Below, one piece after another: positions 26,601-40,400 of a stretch of DNA of 64,000 nt (position 1 is the stretch's first letter; the number at the start of each line of letters is the position of its first letter). Made by a program: the position numbers and the translations under genes. The notes beneath the pieces are model-generated. The model had not been told where the DNA came from and made no database searches. It was given only the letters and a program-made list of their open reading frames with translations. The DNA is from Anadara kagoshimensis. Taxonomy: Eukaryota > Mollusca > Bivalvia > Arcoida > Arcidae. The stretch covers positions 30,619,578 to 30,683,577 of the forward strand of contig CM037868.1 of assembly GCA_021292105.1 (NCBI GenBank). Direction: 5' to 3'.

Positions 26601-29600
26601 AATGAACAGTGTGTTAAATCCTGAAACCAACTATAGTCATGGAATTAATGTTTTTTTGGATGAAACAATGTTTTACCACCCTGGAATGGATGCGAGATTA
26701 GGGATTCTGTCACCGGTGGTAGCTGTATGGGCTAATCAGGAACATTTGGAGAAGGTAAACAAGCGGTACGGGCGAATTTTAGGTTGGAATATAGATCTAG
26801 TATGTTATCAATTTTATTAGATTATTATTGGCAGACCTACGACTGTTATTATCATCAAGATCCAGTTCAGAATCAACCATCTGACTTATCTACACACTGG
26901 CATTGCATTCCTCAAAATATTTATCCTGATCCCCGGCTATACATTGTCTTGGGGAAATAAAATGTGTTTGCTTTCAAAAAGGATGCGTATGTGATGAATT
27001 TTTAACAAAACACCCCGCACTGAGGTTTGGCATCCGAGAATACCATGGTGCGTGTCAAATTGCTTATACTTACGCCTAAAGACACACAAAATGCTCGGTG
27101 ACGATTAAATGTAAATTATTAAAAATATCGGTGAAAATTAATCAGAACATGTTTGAATTAATTTTTCAAAATTTTAATTTATAAAAAATCGAAGTATTTT
27201 AATGTTTCTATGTGAAATCGTTCCCGATCTCCCCGTTTGTTTACAATCTTGAAATGGCTGTTCAGAGATGGGTAATCCCCGAAACAGGCCCAAAGTAGTT
27301 CCGGTAGAAAACGTTGTTATTGGAAAATAACACCGTGTTTTTGCAAGACGTCAACCAATGAAAATACTCTAAATTGTGTAATAACGTGAAGTTTGTAATT
27401 ATTTGAAAATGTTCTATATAGTAGATAACAATAATCGTTTGACAAATATTAGCTCACAAAACATAAAATACTAAGACTGTCAAAACTTGTTTAACAAACG
27501 TTATATAAGGAGCCTCCAAACTTTGGGGTTGAACCTGTCAAATATTTTAGATGTTTTATTTTAAGTTTTAATCATAATTATTTACCTCATGCGTTCCACA
27601 TTGCTGCGTTTTGGTACACGTGTCCGGATAGACTTCCGCATGACATATAAAGCAGGCCGGTCCTGTAAAATACAGTGACATCTGTATCAATGTTATAGTC
27701 CAGTTCAAACAGATTTTAAGTTTATTTAAGGTTCGGCTATTAGTTTTCAAGTCTCTGTTGTCATGGTAAATAAACTACATCTTAGAGTTAGAAAACATCA
27801 CAAGAAATACATACAGGGAAATATATTAGCGGTGTGTAAAGCAAAATATCTACAAAGTCCCTAATTATAAGCCACTATATGATTTTGTTACAACATATCT
27901 TTAACTGTTTATATCATTACACCAATTAAAGAATTAGAAAATGATCAAACATACGTTATATGACTTTTTTTGAAAATCAGACAATATAAGGATATGTGAA
28001 TCGGGAAGTGCAAAACTAACAAGTAAATTTTAAAGTTTTAAGGATAACTTAAAATTACGTCATACGAAATTAAATTTTATAAAATAAGCTACAGAAAGTT
28101 TTATGCTCCTTTTATTCCTAACACTGATTTGACATTAGGCAGTGTAGCTATCAAGTCAAAAAGTGCTTACCGTTCCGGAACACCTAGTGTTACTTCCCAC
28201 GCACTTTAACTTAATTTGCCAGTTCTGGATTGGACATTGACTGGTATATTTGTCTTTGTATTTTACTGCGCTTGTTGGAATGTAATTTGGCAATGAACTG
28301 GCATGTTTGTGTTGGATAAGAAACTAATACAAACCGTCTTGCATCTTTCAAGCTTTCTTTATTCAGCAATTTACTTTGGAGTTTAATCTGTATTTTGTGG
28401 CATTAGTTCATGACATATATCATTTATTTAACGGATTCTGAGATCAAGACACGTTGAACTACCGATGTGGTTGTACCTGAAACAAATATTATTACCTGCT
28501 GTTCCTTGTTGTGTGGCTGTGGATACTTTGGATGGGAGCATGGTTGTAGCAGTCGTCGATTTTGACATAAAAGTTGACGACTGGTGTGTCCGGTGTGGTG
28601 TTGTGTGGGTCAATTGGTGACTGTGATGGATAGCGTTCATTGAAGTTGTTGAACGAATAGAAATATTGGAATTTTGTATGTGTGGGGCTTAAATAGAAAA
28701 ACAAATTGTAACGGAAAAAAGCACTTGGCAACAGACGTCGCGACCAGGAGTACAAGTTAATGACACAAATAATCTATACAACCAAGAACACAAAATAAAA
28801 CAAGCAGCAGACACAGATGGTTAAATGATACACAAAACAATACAAGCTAAAGCTATGCGGTACAAATAGGCACTATAACACAAGTGTCTGATTTTTTCCA
28901 TACTTGTAAATCTTTTTCAGGAGGATGTAAATATATAAAAAATAAAGGGGTTCCTTTTTTCTTCTTTAGCTGCAAAGTGTAAAATAATGTAAAAAAGAAT
29001 GTTGAAATTCTAACATAGGCTAAAAAGGAAACGGAAAGGACTATTGGGAAAAGTGTAGAAAAATAAAGTTTATCCTACAAATTTTTTTAAAAACACTTTT
29101 AAAATTTAACTTTTCTGAAAATGTAATCAAAAACATATGCCCCTGCTTGATTTCCTTCGGTATGAAACTTCAAAGACGTAATCTGGTGCGATATTTTGAA
29201 CAAAATTAGCAATAACGTCATGATTTTTGACGACATTGCAAAAGGATCGACAAACTAGCAACCTCGAACGTCATCCTGTCGTAAACTAAGTGTGTTTTGT
29301 TTGCGTTTCTCTCTGTTATAGTAAATAAATTAATTTTATGATTTGAATACAAATTATTTTATTGATTAGATTATTTTTTATTCCTAGTCACTATAGAATG
29401 ATAATTGTTATGGAAATAATGATATTTTAGAACATTATAAAACATCCAAGAAAACAACACAAATTAATAATGAAACAACCCACTCGAGCAAGAACACAAT
29501 ACATTACAAGTTAACAACAGAAACAATCAACACAACCAAGAACATAAAAAATGTGAGAAAATATAAAAATACTGCACATATACATTAATAAAAACAAACA

Positions 29601-32600
29601 TAATTATCCACGTCAAAATCACGATCCAGAAGCAAAGTTAAACTTTGGAACCGACAAGTCAGGTTAGACATGTGAACTTCCAACAGGACAAACGAGACAA
29701 ACGATCTACTTTTTTGTACAGCGGTAGAGTAGTAAGATATAATACTAGTTTTTTTCTGAGTCAATGTAGTTATTTAGTTTGCGTTTGAAAAGTTTGCATT
29801 TATTTTTAGTTGGTGTTCATGAGTGGGTGACTGAATGGAGTGGGAGAAATTGTTGAATAAATATGACCACAATCATTGAAAGGGTGTAGAAAATTTGAGA
29901 AAATCCAAGAAAATTTTGCAAGCGAATTGTAACACCCTACCACTAGTTAGTGTTCTGGGGTTATTTAATGGATGTTTGTAAGTGTGATACGTATATCAAC
30001 ACTTTAAAATCATTCTAGGCTTATAAATAAATGGATAACGGATAAAAAGGAGACAAAAATTGAGGGATTCATTGAATGGGGTGGAGGATGTTTCAGATAT
30101 ATTGATACTTCACCAGCTATAGGTAAAGTGGCAGAGATTTTTACCTTTGCCGTGTGCTCAGAGTGATGAAACGGAATATGAAAGAAAGTAAGAAGTATAT
30201 TATCAATAATGCGTTTTTGCCCAGTGTTTTGGACAGTTTCATTACGGAAATAGAGTTTTTTGTTTCATTTGTGATTTACCTTTATAGCCACATCCTGCTC
30301 CGTTACAATGAGAGCCGGTACAGCATTCAGCACACAATGTTACATCTGTCAAGTCACGAAGTTTATTATTCCTCTTTCGCTTAATATTTACACATGTCTT
30401 AAAAACAGAAAGTAAGAAAAAAGAAATAAAAGGTTGATTTTGTATGATTTTAATAAAAATATGTTTTTTATGGACAATAAGTCACGATTCTCATCTTTGC
30501 GTTAATAAAATAAAATAAACGTACATTTCTTTCTTAACAATTAAAAGGATTAATTTCCTGGGGATAGGATCTAGCACCATTCAACTCTATTGACGTATAC
30601 AGAGTAAAAGCTCGAATGCATGTATAATAGCCGACCTCAAACTTATTTTTTACAAAAAACATTGTTTGCGATGAAAAAACATATCTGCATTTATACGGAT
30701 AATTAGAACAAACACAAATATCTTTGTTAATGTCTAAGCCAATATTCCAAAAGCCAAACACGATCTGTGTCCAAATCACAATCCAAAGGGGCAAACACAA
30801 ACATACCAGCCTTTGTCAAAATCAACAATATCATAAGCAAAATAGTAAATACTGACAAACTTTGAATACAGACAACATCATGATTTTCAGCAAAATTGTG
30901 ATTACTGAAGATTTACAAGATCTACCGGATTTGTCGACTTATTTTTTTTTTGTTCTGGTTGAATTCTGATGAGTGTTACCAAATGAAAACTACGAGACCT
31001 GACGATGTTTGCCGAATGACTATTACGAGTTCTGCCGAGGTTTGCCGATTATTTATGTACTTACATACTTGTCTTTACAACCACTACGATACATCACTGT
31101 ACCTAATGTATTCTCATATTTTTCTAAATAACATAGCTGAATAAAAAAGAAATAATCATTACTACTAAGTTAACAGTAAAACTTGGATAACGGACTGAAC
31201 ATCGAATTCAGTTTGAGTTTTGATCGCTTTGAATTTACCGAGCGGCTGATTTAAATTCGCGGTACTGTCTTATTGCTAAAAATATCTAAAATTAGTACAT
31301 TACTGAAATGAATACGTGCCTAATAATAATTTACAGAATTGCTTGAAAACATATTAACCATTGAACTGTATAGAAAGGCGTTTATAGTGTTTTAACTGCC
31401 ATTGCTGTGCAAAGCTGGAGTGTCATTATTAGTTTGCATTACGGCAATGACAGTCATAGTGCAATAAACGCCATTTCTAGACAATTCAAGGGTTTATATT
31501 TACATTTTGCATTTTTTTAAAAATCTTAATTTGTTTGTCCGAACACTGTCGAGTGCCACATGCATTTTTAAAATCAATGACGTCACGCGTATAGTCATAC
31601 GCAAGAGATGAGTGACGTCATATTAATATTAACATTGACATTTCTGTATCGGTATCAAACAGAGTTTAATACATTAAAAAAGCACGAATGTCAATATTGT
31701 TTTGTCACTGATATCGAATCTAGCATCTTTTTTGTGGTCTACTCAGAGGCAAGCTGACAATCTCTCTCGCACTATGCATATGGTAACTCCGAATGAAATT
31801 CTGGCCTACCCGATGAGAGACGCTGTAAGACTGCGCTTTAGACCCAAACGTTAATTGATAAAACAGTATTTAATATACGTCACGTTGTTGTAATTATTTT
31901 TACTTTTAATTATAATAATCTACCTCATGCATTCCACATTGCTGAGTTTTGGTACACGTGTCTGGATATACTTCCGCATGACATATAAAACAGACTGGGC
32001 CATGATTCCCTGTAAAATACATTGTAGGCATATCAATTACATATTATACCAGTTTTAATTTTACAGCACTAGACGGCCGTTTCGGAATACAATTCCTCAT
32101 CAGTAGTGCTTAGACCAAATTATGAAACCATAATTATTTTAAAGATGTTTAAAAGCTACCCAAAGGACCAATATATATTTTACCAAATTAAGCTTAGGAA
32201 TCAAACGCATTAGTCCATCTTTAAAACGGAATCCCAAAAGCAAATCAAAACACTAAGACTTCCAAGAGCATGAATGGTGAAGTTAAGACGGCTGCTCTTG
32301 AAGAGTAAGCATCGCCTATCTAGCAAACTACACTCTCGGGGACAACTATATATGTACGCCAAATATATCCAGGATACTTTCTGATACATATTGCCATAGC
32401 GTATATATTGTGAAACAAATACACAACCGAAAATTCCAGGACTAAACCTATTGTTTTCTCAGTAGACAGATATTTGGTGTATCCGTTTTGACATAAATTA
32501 GTGTAAAACAGAATATTAATGTTATAATTTGGTGGAACAGTTCTGTTCAAAGAAGTTGTCAGTTTACGAAGGGTTCGGGTTTAATTTTCTCCGAACCCAT

Positions 32601-35600
32601 TGTCAATGCTTTGGTTTGATTATTTTTATACTGTTTCTTGAATTATGTGAAAAGCATTCTATCGCATAATATGTCAAAAGATCGCGTTTATCGAGTTACA
32701 TGTAATTGATGCATTCCAGAGAAAATGACATTTTACGAAGAGTAGCAAGTCAGCTTAATAAGCTTACATAACGTTCCACACAAATATAATCGGGTATTAA
32801 TCACGTGACACATTAAAGGACTTTTCTCAAACAACTCATTGTTTCTAAGCCTACCTTGCTGTCCAGTAGGTGGTGACGTCATAGCTGTCTCTTGATGATG
32901 GTTATTATTGTTATGTAGTGTTGTTAATTTTTCTGTTGTGGATTTAGTTGAAGAAGTAACGTCTTTCGTTGTCATGGATACCGAATTAACCGATACAGAA
33001 GGACCTAATGGAAAATACATAGGTTATTATTGAATTAATTTATAAATTTTTACCCGTGCATATTATAATTTCCCTGAGTGCAGTGATTTGTTTAATCACC
33101 TGGTTATTATTATTTATTTATTATTACTTATTATTATTATTATTATTATTAGTAGTAGTAGTAGTAGTAGTAGTATTACAAGTGATATGGTTAATCATCA
33201 TCATCATAATTGTTATTTTAATAATTTTATTGCAAGCGATCAAAATAACAAATTTTAGGTTAAAGATCTACCTTACAATCTGACAACTACCACCTCAACC
33301 TCATTAGACTTTACCTACTATCTCCAGTAATTAATGAAGGCGTTTTGACGCGCGAAGTTAGAAGCTTAATATTCTTTTGGTCAATTCCACTTATATCGAG
33401 GCGTCCAGTTCAAAAATTGTTAAGGAAACCAGAAACACAGTGACGCGAGAAAACCAAATACCTTCCGCGAAGTGAAAACTTTCCCGCTCTAGGATTTCTG
33501 CTCGAGTGGTACGATTCAGACTTTGACGGTTAGGGGTGGCATTATGTCAATTTTATTTCACTTACATCGAGGCGATCAGTTAAAAGATTGTGAAGTGAAC
33601 CACCAACCTTCGGCAGCGGACTGACAAAAGAATGATTCCCAAAACGCCGAGCTATCCGCCTATAGGACTATATACGCAAGAAACTAGGTTACACCCTTAT
33701 CAGGCCTCTATACCCGTCACTACTTCGAGGTCAAGTCCAAATAAATCTCTGTGTAAATTTATACGTTGCATATGAATAACATTTTTATTTTTTCATATTG
33801 ACTTGTGTGGAAGCTGACTTTACTGGGTAGTTAGCTGTCTATATAATTTAAATGTTTGTTATTCTGCACCAAAGTGTGGCGCTACTCTTTGCTAGCACAA
33901 AAACAAAAACTCAGGTGTCACAATGACTTGTTTTGTTTTGCGTCGTAATGTGTAAACGTTGTGACTATTGACGGCATGTCAGTGTGATTTCATAGCAGAA
34001 TACAATGATTTAGGCAATCATACTTGTATTTAGATGAAATCAGTGATCGAAGGCATTAAAGAAAATCAAGTTGTTAGAGCCACCCGTCCTAAAGAGAGCA
34101 TGCTTGACACCCGTGGAGCATTTTACAGACAAAATATTGTTGCTAAGAGTTCATGATAAAGACCAGTTTGAAGTTTTGTCAAGAGCAAAGCTTTTAGACT
34201 TAGTGCTGTGGACTTTAATTTACTGATATAACCTTTGTTACAAGATGCTACGTCAAGTCAATGTATAATAGTCGTCATCAGAAAGGCCATTTGTATAATC
34301 AAAATCAATTTCTCTACTTTAACTATAAAATATTTTTATTCGACAAACCGCAGGTTCATGATATTCAGTCGTGTCCAGCTAGTGACATTCATCACATATG
34401 AAACCTACCCCGACTTTTCGTCTATGGCCTTTCTTCGTGCGACGAATGCACTTAGAAAAGATTTACTAGTACGTGTTCAACATACACGAAACACACGCGA
34501 AATGACAAGTGGCCTTAAAATGAATTGTAATATCGTTATATATATTGTATGTATAAAACAAATATGCTTGTATGTCTTTCTTTCTGTTCTATTTGTGGCA
34601 TAAAAATAATATTGCATTTAAATTCTTACATAAAGTAAGATAAAAAAAGAAATAAAGCCGTAAAATATACATTTTATTAAAATAAAATAAGTTGAAAAAT
34701 AAAATAGTTACTTTGGGATTCGAACCAACAACCCAGATAGCAGACTAACGTTGGGCCAACGTTGGCATATTGTTGTATGGTTGGCGTTGGCTAAAGGATG
34801 TTGGGCCAACATTGGACCAACAAAGGATTTCTAACGGTTGGTTAAACAACACTGGGCCAACATTGGACCAACATAGGTATTCAAACTGTTAATTAAACAA
34901 CATTGGGCCAACATTGGACCAACATAGGTATTTTAACTGTTGGTTAAACAACATTGGGCCAACATTGGACCGACATAGGTATTCTAACTGTTGGTTAGAC
35001 AACATAGGGCCAACATTGGACCAACATAGGTATTCTAACTGTTGGTTAAACAACATTGAGCCAACATTAGCCCAACATAGGAATTCTAACAGTTGGTTAA
35101 ACAACATTGGGCCAACGTTGGACCAACATAGGTATTCTAGCTGTTAATTAAACAACATTGGGCCAACATTGGACCAACATAGGAATTCTAACTGTTAATT
35201 AAACAACATTGGGCCAACATTGGACCAACAAAGGTATTATAACTGTTGGTTAAACAACATTGAGCCAACATTAGACCAACATAGAAATTCTAACAGTTGG
35301 TTAAACAACATTGGGCCAACGTTTGACCAACATAGGTATTCTAACTGTTGGTTAAACAACATTGGACCACCATTGAACCAACATAGGAATTCTAACTATT
35401 GGTGTGACAACATTGGGCCAACATTAGAACAACATAGAATTTCGAATAGTTGGTTAAACAACATTAAACAAACATTGGCCCGATATACGAGTAGTAATTG
35501 TCGGTTAAACATCATTTGGCCAACATGGGACCCGGCCAACATGGGACCAACAGATTCTAACTGACAGCTTGACAACATTAAAGCAACAATGGGTCAACAT

Positions 35601-37019
35601 ATGAATTGTAACATTTGGTCTGACAATATTGGGCCAACAATGGGCCAACATATGAATTATAACTGTTGGTCTGACAATATTGGGCTAACAATGGGCCAAC
35701 ATATGAATTATAACTGTTGGTCTGACAACATCAAGCCAACAATGGGCCAACATATGGATTATAAATGTTGGTCTAACAATATTGGACCAACAATGGGCCA
35801 ACATATGAATTATAACAGTTGGCTGACAACATCAAGCCAACATATGAATTATAACTGTTGGTCTGACAACATTGGGCCAACATATGGATTATAAATGTTG
35901 GTCTGACAATATTGGACCAACAATGGGCCAACATATGAATTATAACTGTTGGTCTGACAACAATGGGCCAATGGTAAACAAACATCTTAATCCATGCCCA
36001 AACATAAAAACTGATGTTCTTACCATATATTTGCCAACAAACGAGGCATAATTTCACATTTTTTTTCCCAAGGATGCATTTAGGACCAAGTAGTACAAAT
36101 GGACGCTAACGTTATGCATGGCTTGTACATGCTTTGATGGTTATTCTAAGTCCTAACTTAAAGTAACGGTTATAATTTTTGATAAATTATTTACAGGAAA
36201 TAAATAGACATTATGTCTATCAATTAAAAGATTAAATGAAAATATACAAAAAAAAAAAAAAAAAAAGAAATAAAAAAAAAAAATCATAAATACAGTACAC
36301 TGATAAATTCAACAGATACCATTGAATCACTAAGAATTGCCTTTGATACCTTTGATAAAGACATTTTTTCATAAAATTTAATTGATATCTTTTTTTAATA
36401 TTGTCAAAATTCTTTCAGATTTAAAAAAATAGGATATTTGTTAATTATATCAATAATTAATATTTTAATTGTTAGTTAATTTGATAAAATAGATAAATAT
36501 GCTTATATTTTAATAAAACAGCCTAAAGGAATGCGAAAATTAATTAAAATCATCAAAGGGATGTAGTCTACACCTTGGTCACTCATTTTGAATATCCACC
36601 ATCACAAAAGTTAGGTTTTTAGTTATATTTGTTACAACCTTAAAAAAAACAACTTCCTCTACTTTTTCTCAAACAGGTGAGCTTTTTGAATGAACAGCTG
36701 GGTTAATGGTTTTCATCCCAGTTGGGTCATGTTGAAAGTGTGGCCTAAATTGGTTAGATGACATAAGGCAAATCTTCATGAATAAGAAAGGGCTGTGCTC
36801 CACTCCACCCCCTTCTTATTCATAAAGATTTTTCTTATTGTCATCTAACCAATACTAAGTGGACAGGTTTTGATGTATTAACTTTACCTAAGATGGTTAT
36901 AAAGTTAAAAAGAAGACCTGGACAACAGTATTACCAAGACAAATATTAGTAGTACTCTCTTGTAAAGACTGAAGTTTAATTTAATTATGTAAGTATAATT
37001 TTATTATACTATATACATG

Positions 37020-37070
<51 letters not shown>

Positions 37071-37371
37071 ATGAAAGTATGTATGTGCATTATATTCAGC
37101 TACTTGTCCAGTCAAGCTTTGTAATAACAAACTTTTTGATGTAAGGATAGGAACACCAGATTTACTGAATTGAAATTTATTTTTAATGGTTTAATGCCCT
37201 AATTAATACTATCGTCAATCTGCAAATATGCATAATTATATTCACAAGGTTTGCAGTAACTTAAGTTAACGTGAATATAATATTTGCTAATAAAAAATCT
37301 GTTTAAAAGACTTTTTGTTGAAAATCCAAAGTGACCTGATGCCAATTTGATTTTAATGTTTTTCATCAGAG

Positions 37372-37459
<88 letters not shown>

Positions 37460-40400
37460 TTGTAATGTCAAACACCAGTCTTGAACACCTGTTTTAGCAC
37501 TTTCATTATACAGAAATTGTAACCCCACGGGCATGAATGTGTACATATTAAGTTGTTTTAATTATTTGGAGGAACATTATAACATAAATTTGTGACATTT
37601 CCTTTGAAATTCTTCAATTGATTATAATTATATCTTTATTTTAAGATGCAATTGTAAAATGTGTGCATTCAAGTGGTCTATATTTCCTCAAGTTATTTAA
37701 GAATTTCGTTTTAGATTATTTAACATTTTTGATTGTGAAATGAAAAAAAAACATGATCAAGGCCATTGATATTTTCCAGTTGATTACTTAATTCAATAAA
37801 TGGGAACATATTAACTTCACTGCCATAATATTCCTGATTTTAAGTATTTTAACTCAACTCAACTAAATTTAATACAGTATTAGTAAATCTTTGAGGTACA
37901 TGTATAAAACAAACTATATTACCATAATGAATTATATTTTTCAAAAAGACATTGATTAATTAATTTATTTATTTAATTAATTATTTATTTATTTTTATCT
38001 ATTTTGTTATGAGTCATTTAAAAATTATTTAATTTTCCATGTTTATATGCACGTCCATGTACATTTTAAATAAGCTGGTCATAAGCCCTGCGGTGTAGCA
38101 AAATACCCAAACTACAGTACAGACCTGTCGAAAGTTAAACAATGAGCTAACGAAAAGAAGCAGAAGCTTGATTGCTGACGTGTTGATATATGGATAACCA
38201 GTTGTCGAAAAGCTGCACAGATATAGATAACTGCATTCGAGAAACTTTGGAGATACAGGTAACGAGGAATCGAGCGGACTCGGCACGTATCTCTTAGCTT
38301 AGTGTTAAACTTTAGACAGGTCTGTACTGTACATATTGATTGCGATACTAAGATTACATATCGAATAGAAAAATACCTGCATATTTTTAGAGATGGTAGT
38401 ATATATAGTTGTTTCATGTCATTTAACAGCAACTTATATACAAATAATTTCGATCTTAATTACAGAAGCTGTTAGAAAGAAAGATTATGTGCAAGTGCGA
38501 CAGAAAATGAAATTGCAAAAACTGCAAAAGTCTGGTTCAGATTTGCATCCGATAGAAATGGTGGCAGAAAAAACAGGATAAACAAAAATAAACCAGATAT
38601 GTGATTTAGATAATAAAATAATAACCAAGATCAATAACTGTAGAACTAAAAAAAAGACACTTTTAAAGTTTTGTGATAATCTGTATAGTATTTACTTTGT
38701 AATGATGTTTTGTTTGGTTCTGTTTGCATATTAATAAAGTTAAATTTATGTCAAATTTTTGTACCTTAAATTATTGTAAAGAAATATTGTTAGTATTGAA
38801 CCAGCATCTGTGACATTTCATTGGAGACATTTAACATAATTAGGATATATATGTTTTCACTGTCTTTGTAATTGTCACTGGATCTTACTGGATCATCGTT
38901 ACTTTTAAAATTCAAAGAAATTAAAAATGATTTTCGCAGATAAGCTGGGGCAGTATTGACAGATATTTTATCGCCAACATGTTTCAAATGTGGATTTATC
39001 GTCCTTATATGGCAAACAAAGTTGTCCTAACATACATTGCCTGTCTGCCCAATGAAGGGCCACTGTTGGCTGCCATGGTTGGTCCAATGGTGGCAACTTA
39101 TATTGGGTCATCGTTGGCATTTATGATTGGTACAATGATACCAGATAAATAAGATAACGTTGGCCCAACATTGGCAGGCTATTTTGGCCCATTGTTGGCA
39201 TTTATGGTTGGTACAACGATGGCCCGATGAGCAAGATTACGTTGGCCCAACATTGGCCAGTTTATGTTGGCCCATTGTTGGCATTTATGGTTGGTACAAC
39301 GATGGCCCGCTGAGCAAGATTATGTTGGCCCAACAATGGCAACTTACGTTGGCCCATTGTTGGCAGTTTTTGTTGGCCCATTGTTGGCATTTATGGTTGG
39401 TACACGATGGCCCGATGAGCAAGATTACGTTGGCCCAACATTGGTAACTAACGTTGGCCCATCGTTCCATCGTTGGCAGTTTATGTTGGCCCATTGTTGG
39501 CATTTATGGTTGGTACAACGATGGCCCGATGAGCAAGATTACGTTGGCCCAACATCGGCCAGTTTATGTTGGCCCATTGTTGGCATTTATGGTTGGTACA
39601 ACGATGGCCCGATGAGCAAGATTACGTTGGCCCAACATTGGCAACTTATGTTGGCCCATCGTTGGCAGTTTACATTGGTCCATCGTTGGCATTTATGTTG
39701 GGTACAACGTTGGCCCGATGAGCAAGATAACATTGGCTCAATGATGGCAGCTAACGTAGGGCCAACAAACCCAACAACAACGGGCCAACGTTGGCCCAAC
39801 ATATGTTTGCTATCTGGGAACGTAAGACTTATTGGTACCTACATATACCCACTACACCACGCAGGTAATGGTTGACAATAAGGTTTATAAATATCAAGTA
39901 CGAGTATGGTACGGTATATTAAGAGGTTATATTGGGGTAACTCTCAAAACATTGATTTTTACAAAATTCAGTATCAGCGCATATCTCTCCATTAACCACA
40001 CTTTGCATATCTAACAGTAAAATAATATAGATTTTATGTTCAAAATATCTTTAATGGAGAGGCACGCGCTCTATATGTATTTATTAAAAAACGTGTTGAT
40101 TTTCACTGTCTTGTTCCATGTTTGTATAGAGTTCTACGGAGACAAACCTAATGGATTACATGAGTTAAACATATAATGCAATATTTTACTGATATTTTTA
40201 CTATATAAACTTTTACATAATGATAATAGCTTTAGGTTTTTTCACTATCAATATGTATTCAAGATACTTTTAAATTTTGAATCCTATAGGCGGATAGCTC
40301 GGCGTTTTGGGTATCATCCTTTCTCACAATAAATTCTGATCTGAGTGATGTGATTCGTTAAGGCGGTAAGGAACGCGCCATTTTGACTGATGTATTTGGT

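Larger units (their letters stand above)
20900..32010. repeat. Tandem segmental duplication carrying LU3/linker 3 and LU2/linker 2
   Basis: 20.9-27.7 kb and 28.5-32.0 kb match across exons and introns in the same order. Pairs: 20922-21161 with 28496-28687; 22310-22560 with 29150-29410; 23800-24560 with 29745-30515; 24590-24850 with 30540-30790; 24860-25130 with 30900-31200; 25450-25610 with 31735-31860; 27586-27662 with 31924-32009. The LU3 copy is longer because of insertions (22093-22297 hairpin, 25.6-27.5 kb segment). Confidence 0.75.
34732..39818. mobile_element. 5.1-kb element with CCCAGATAGC inverted ends and GGCCAAC arrays
   Basis: The left end is CCCAGATAGCAGACTAACGT, then TGGGCCAACGTTGG. 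The right end reads, inverted, CCCAGATAGCAAACATATGT, then TGGGCCAACGTTGG. Just inside each end lies a long minisatellite built on the palindrome TTGGGCCAA. The 3-kb centre has no transposase-like frame, so the element looks non-autonomous. Clear target duplications were not seen. It lies within the intron between gene A exons 4 and 5. Confidence 0.65.

Noticed and set aside
34235-34603. 122-codon plus-strand frame
   Set aside because: No recognisable domain, signal or neighbour supports it, and its codons look like random AT-rich text.
34889-36057. Several open frames on both strands with repeating GPTxDQHRYSNCW-like text
   Set aside because: They are translations of the 51-bp minisatellite, whose length is a multiple of three, so all frames stay open by chance.
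39264-39875. 203-codon plus-strand open frame
   Set aside because: It runs through the right-hand minisatellite of the 5.1-kb element. Repeated WxxDEQDYVGPT-like text comes from the DNA repeat, and other frames are open too.
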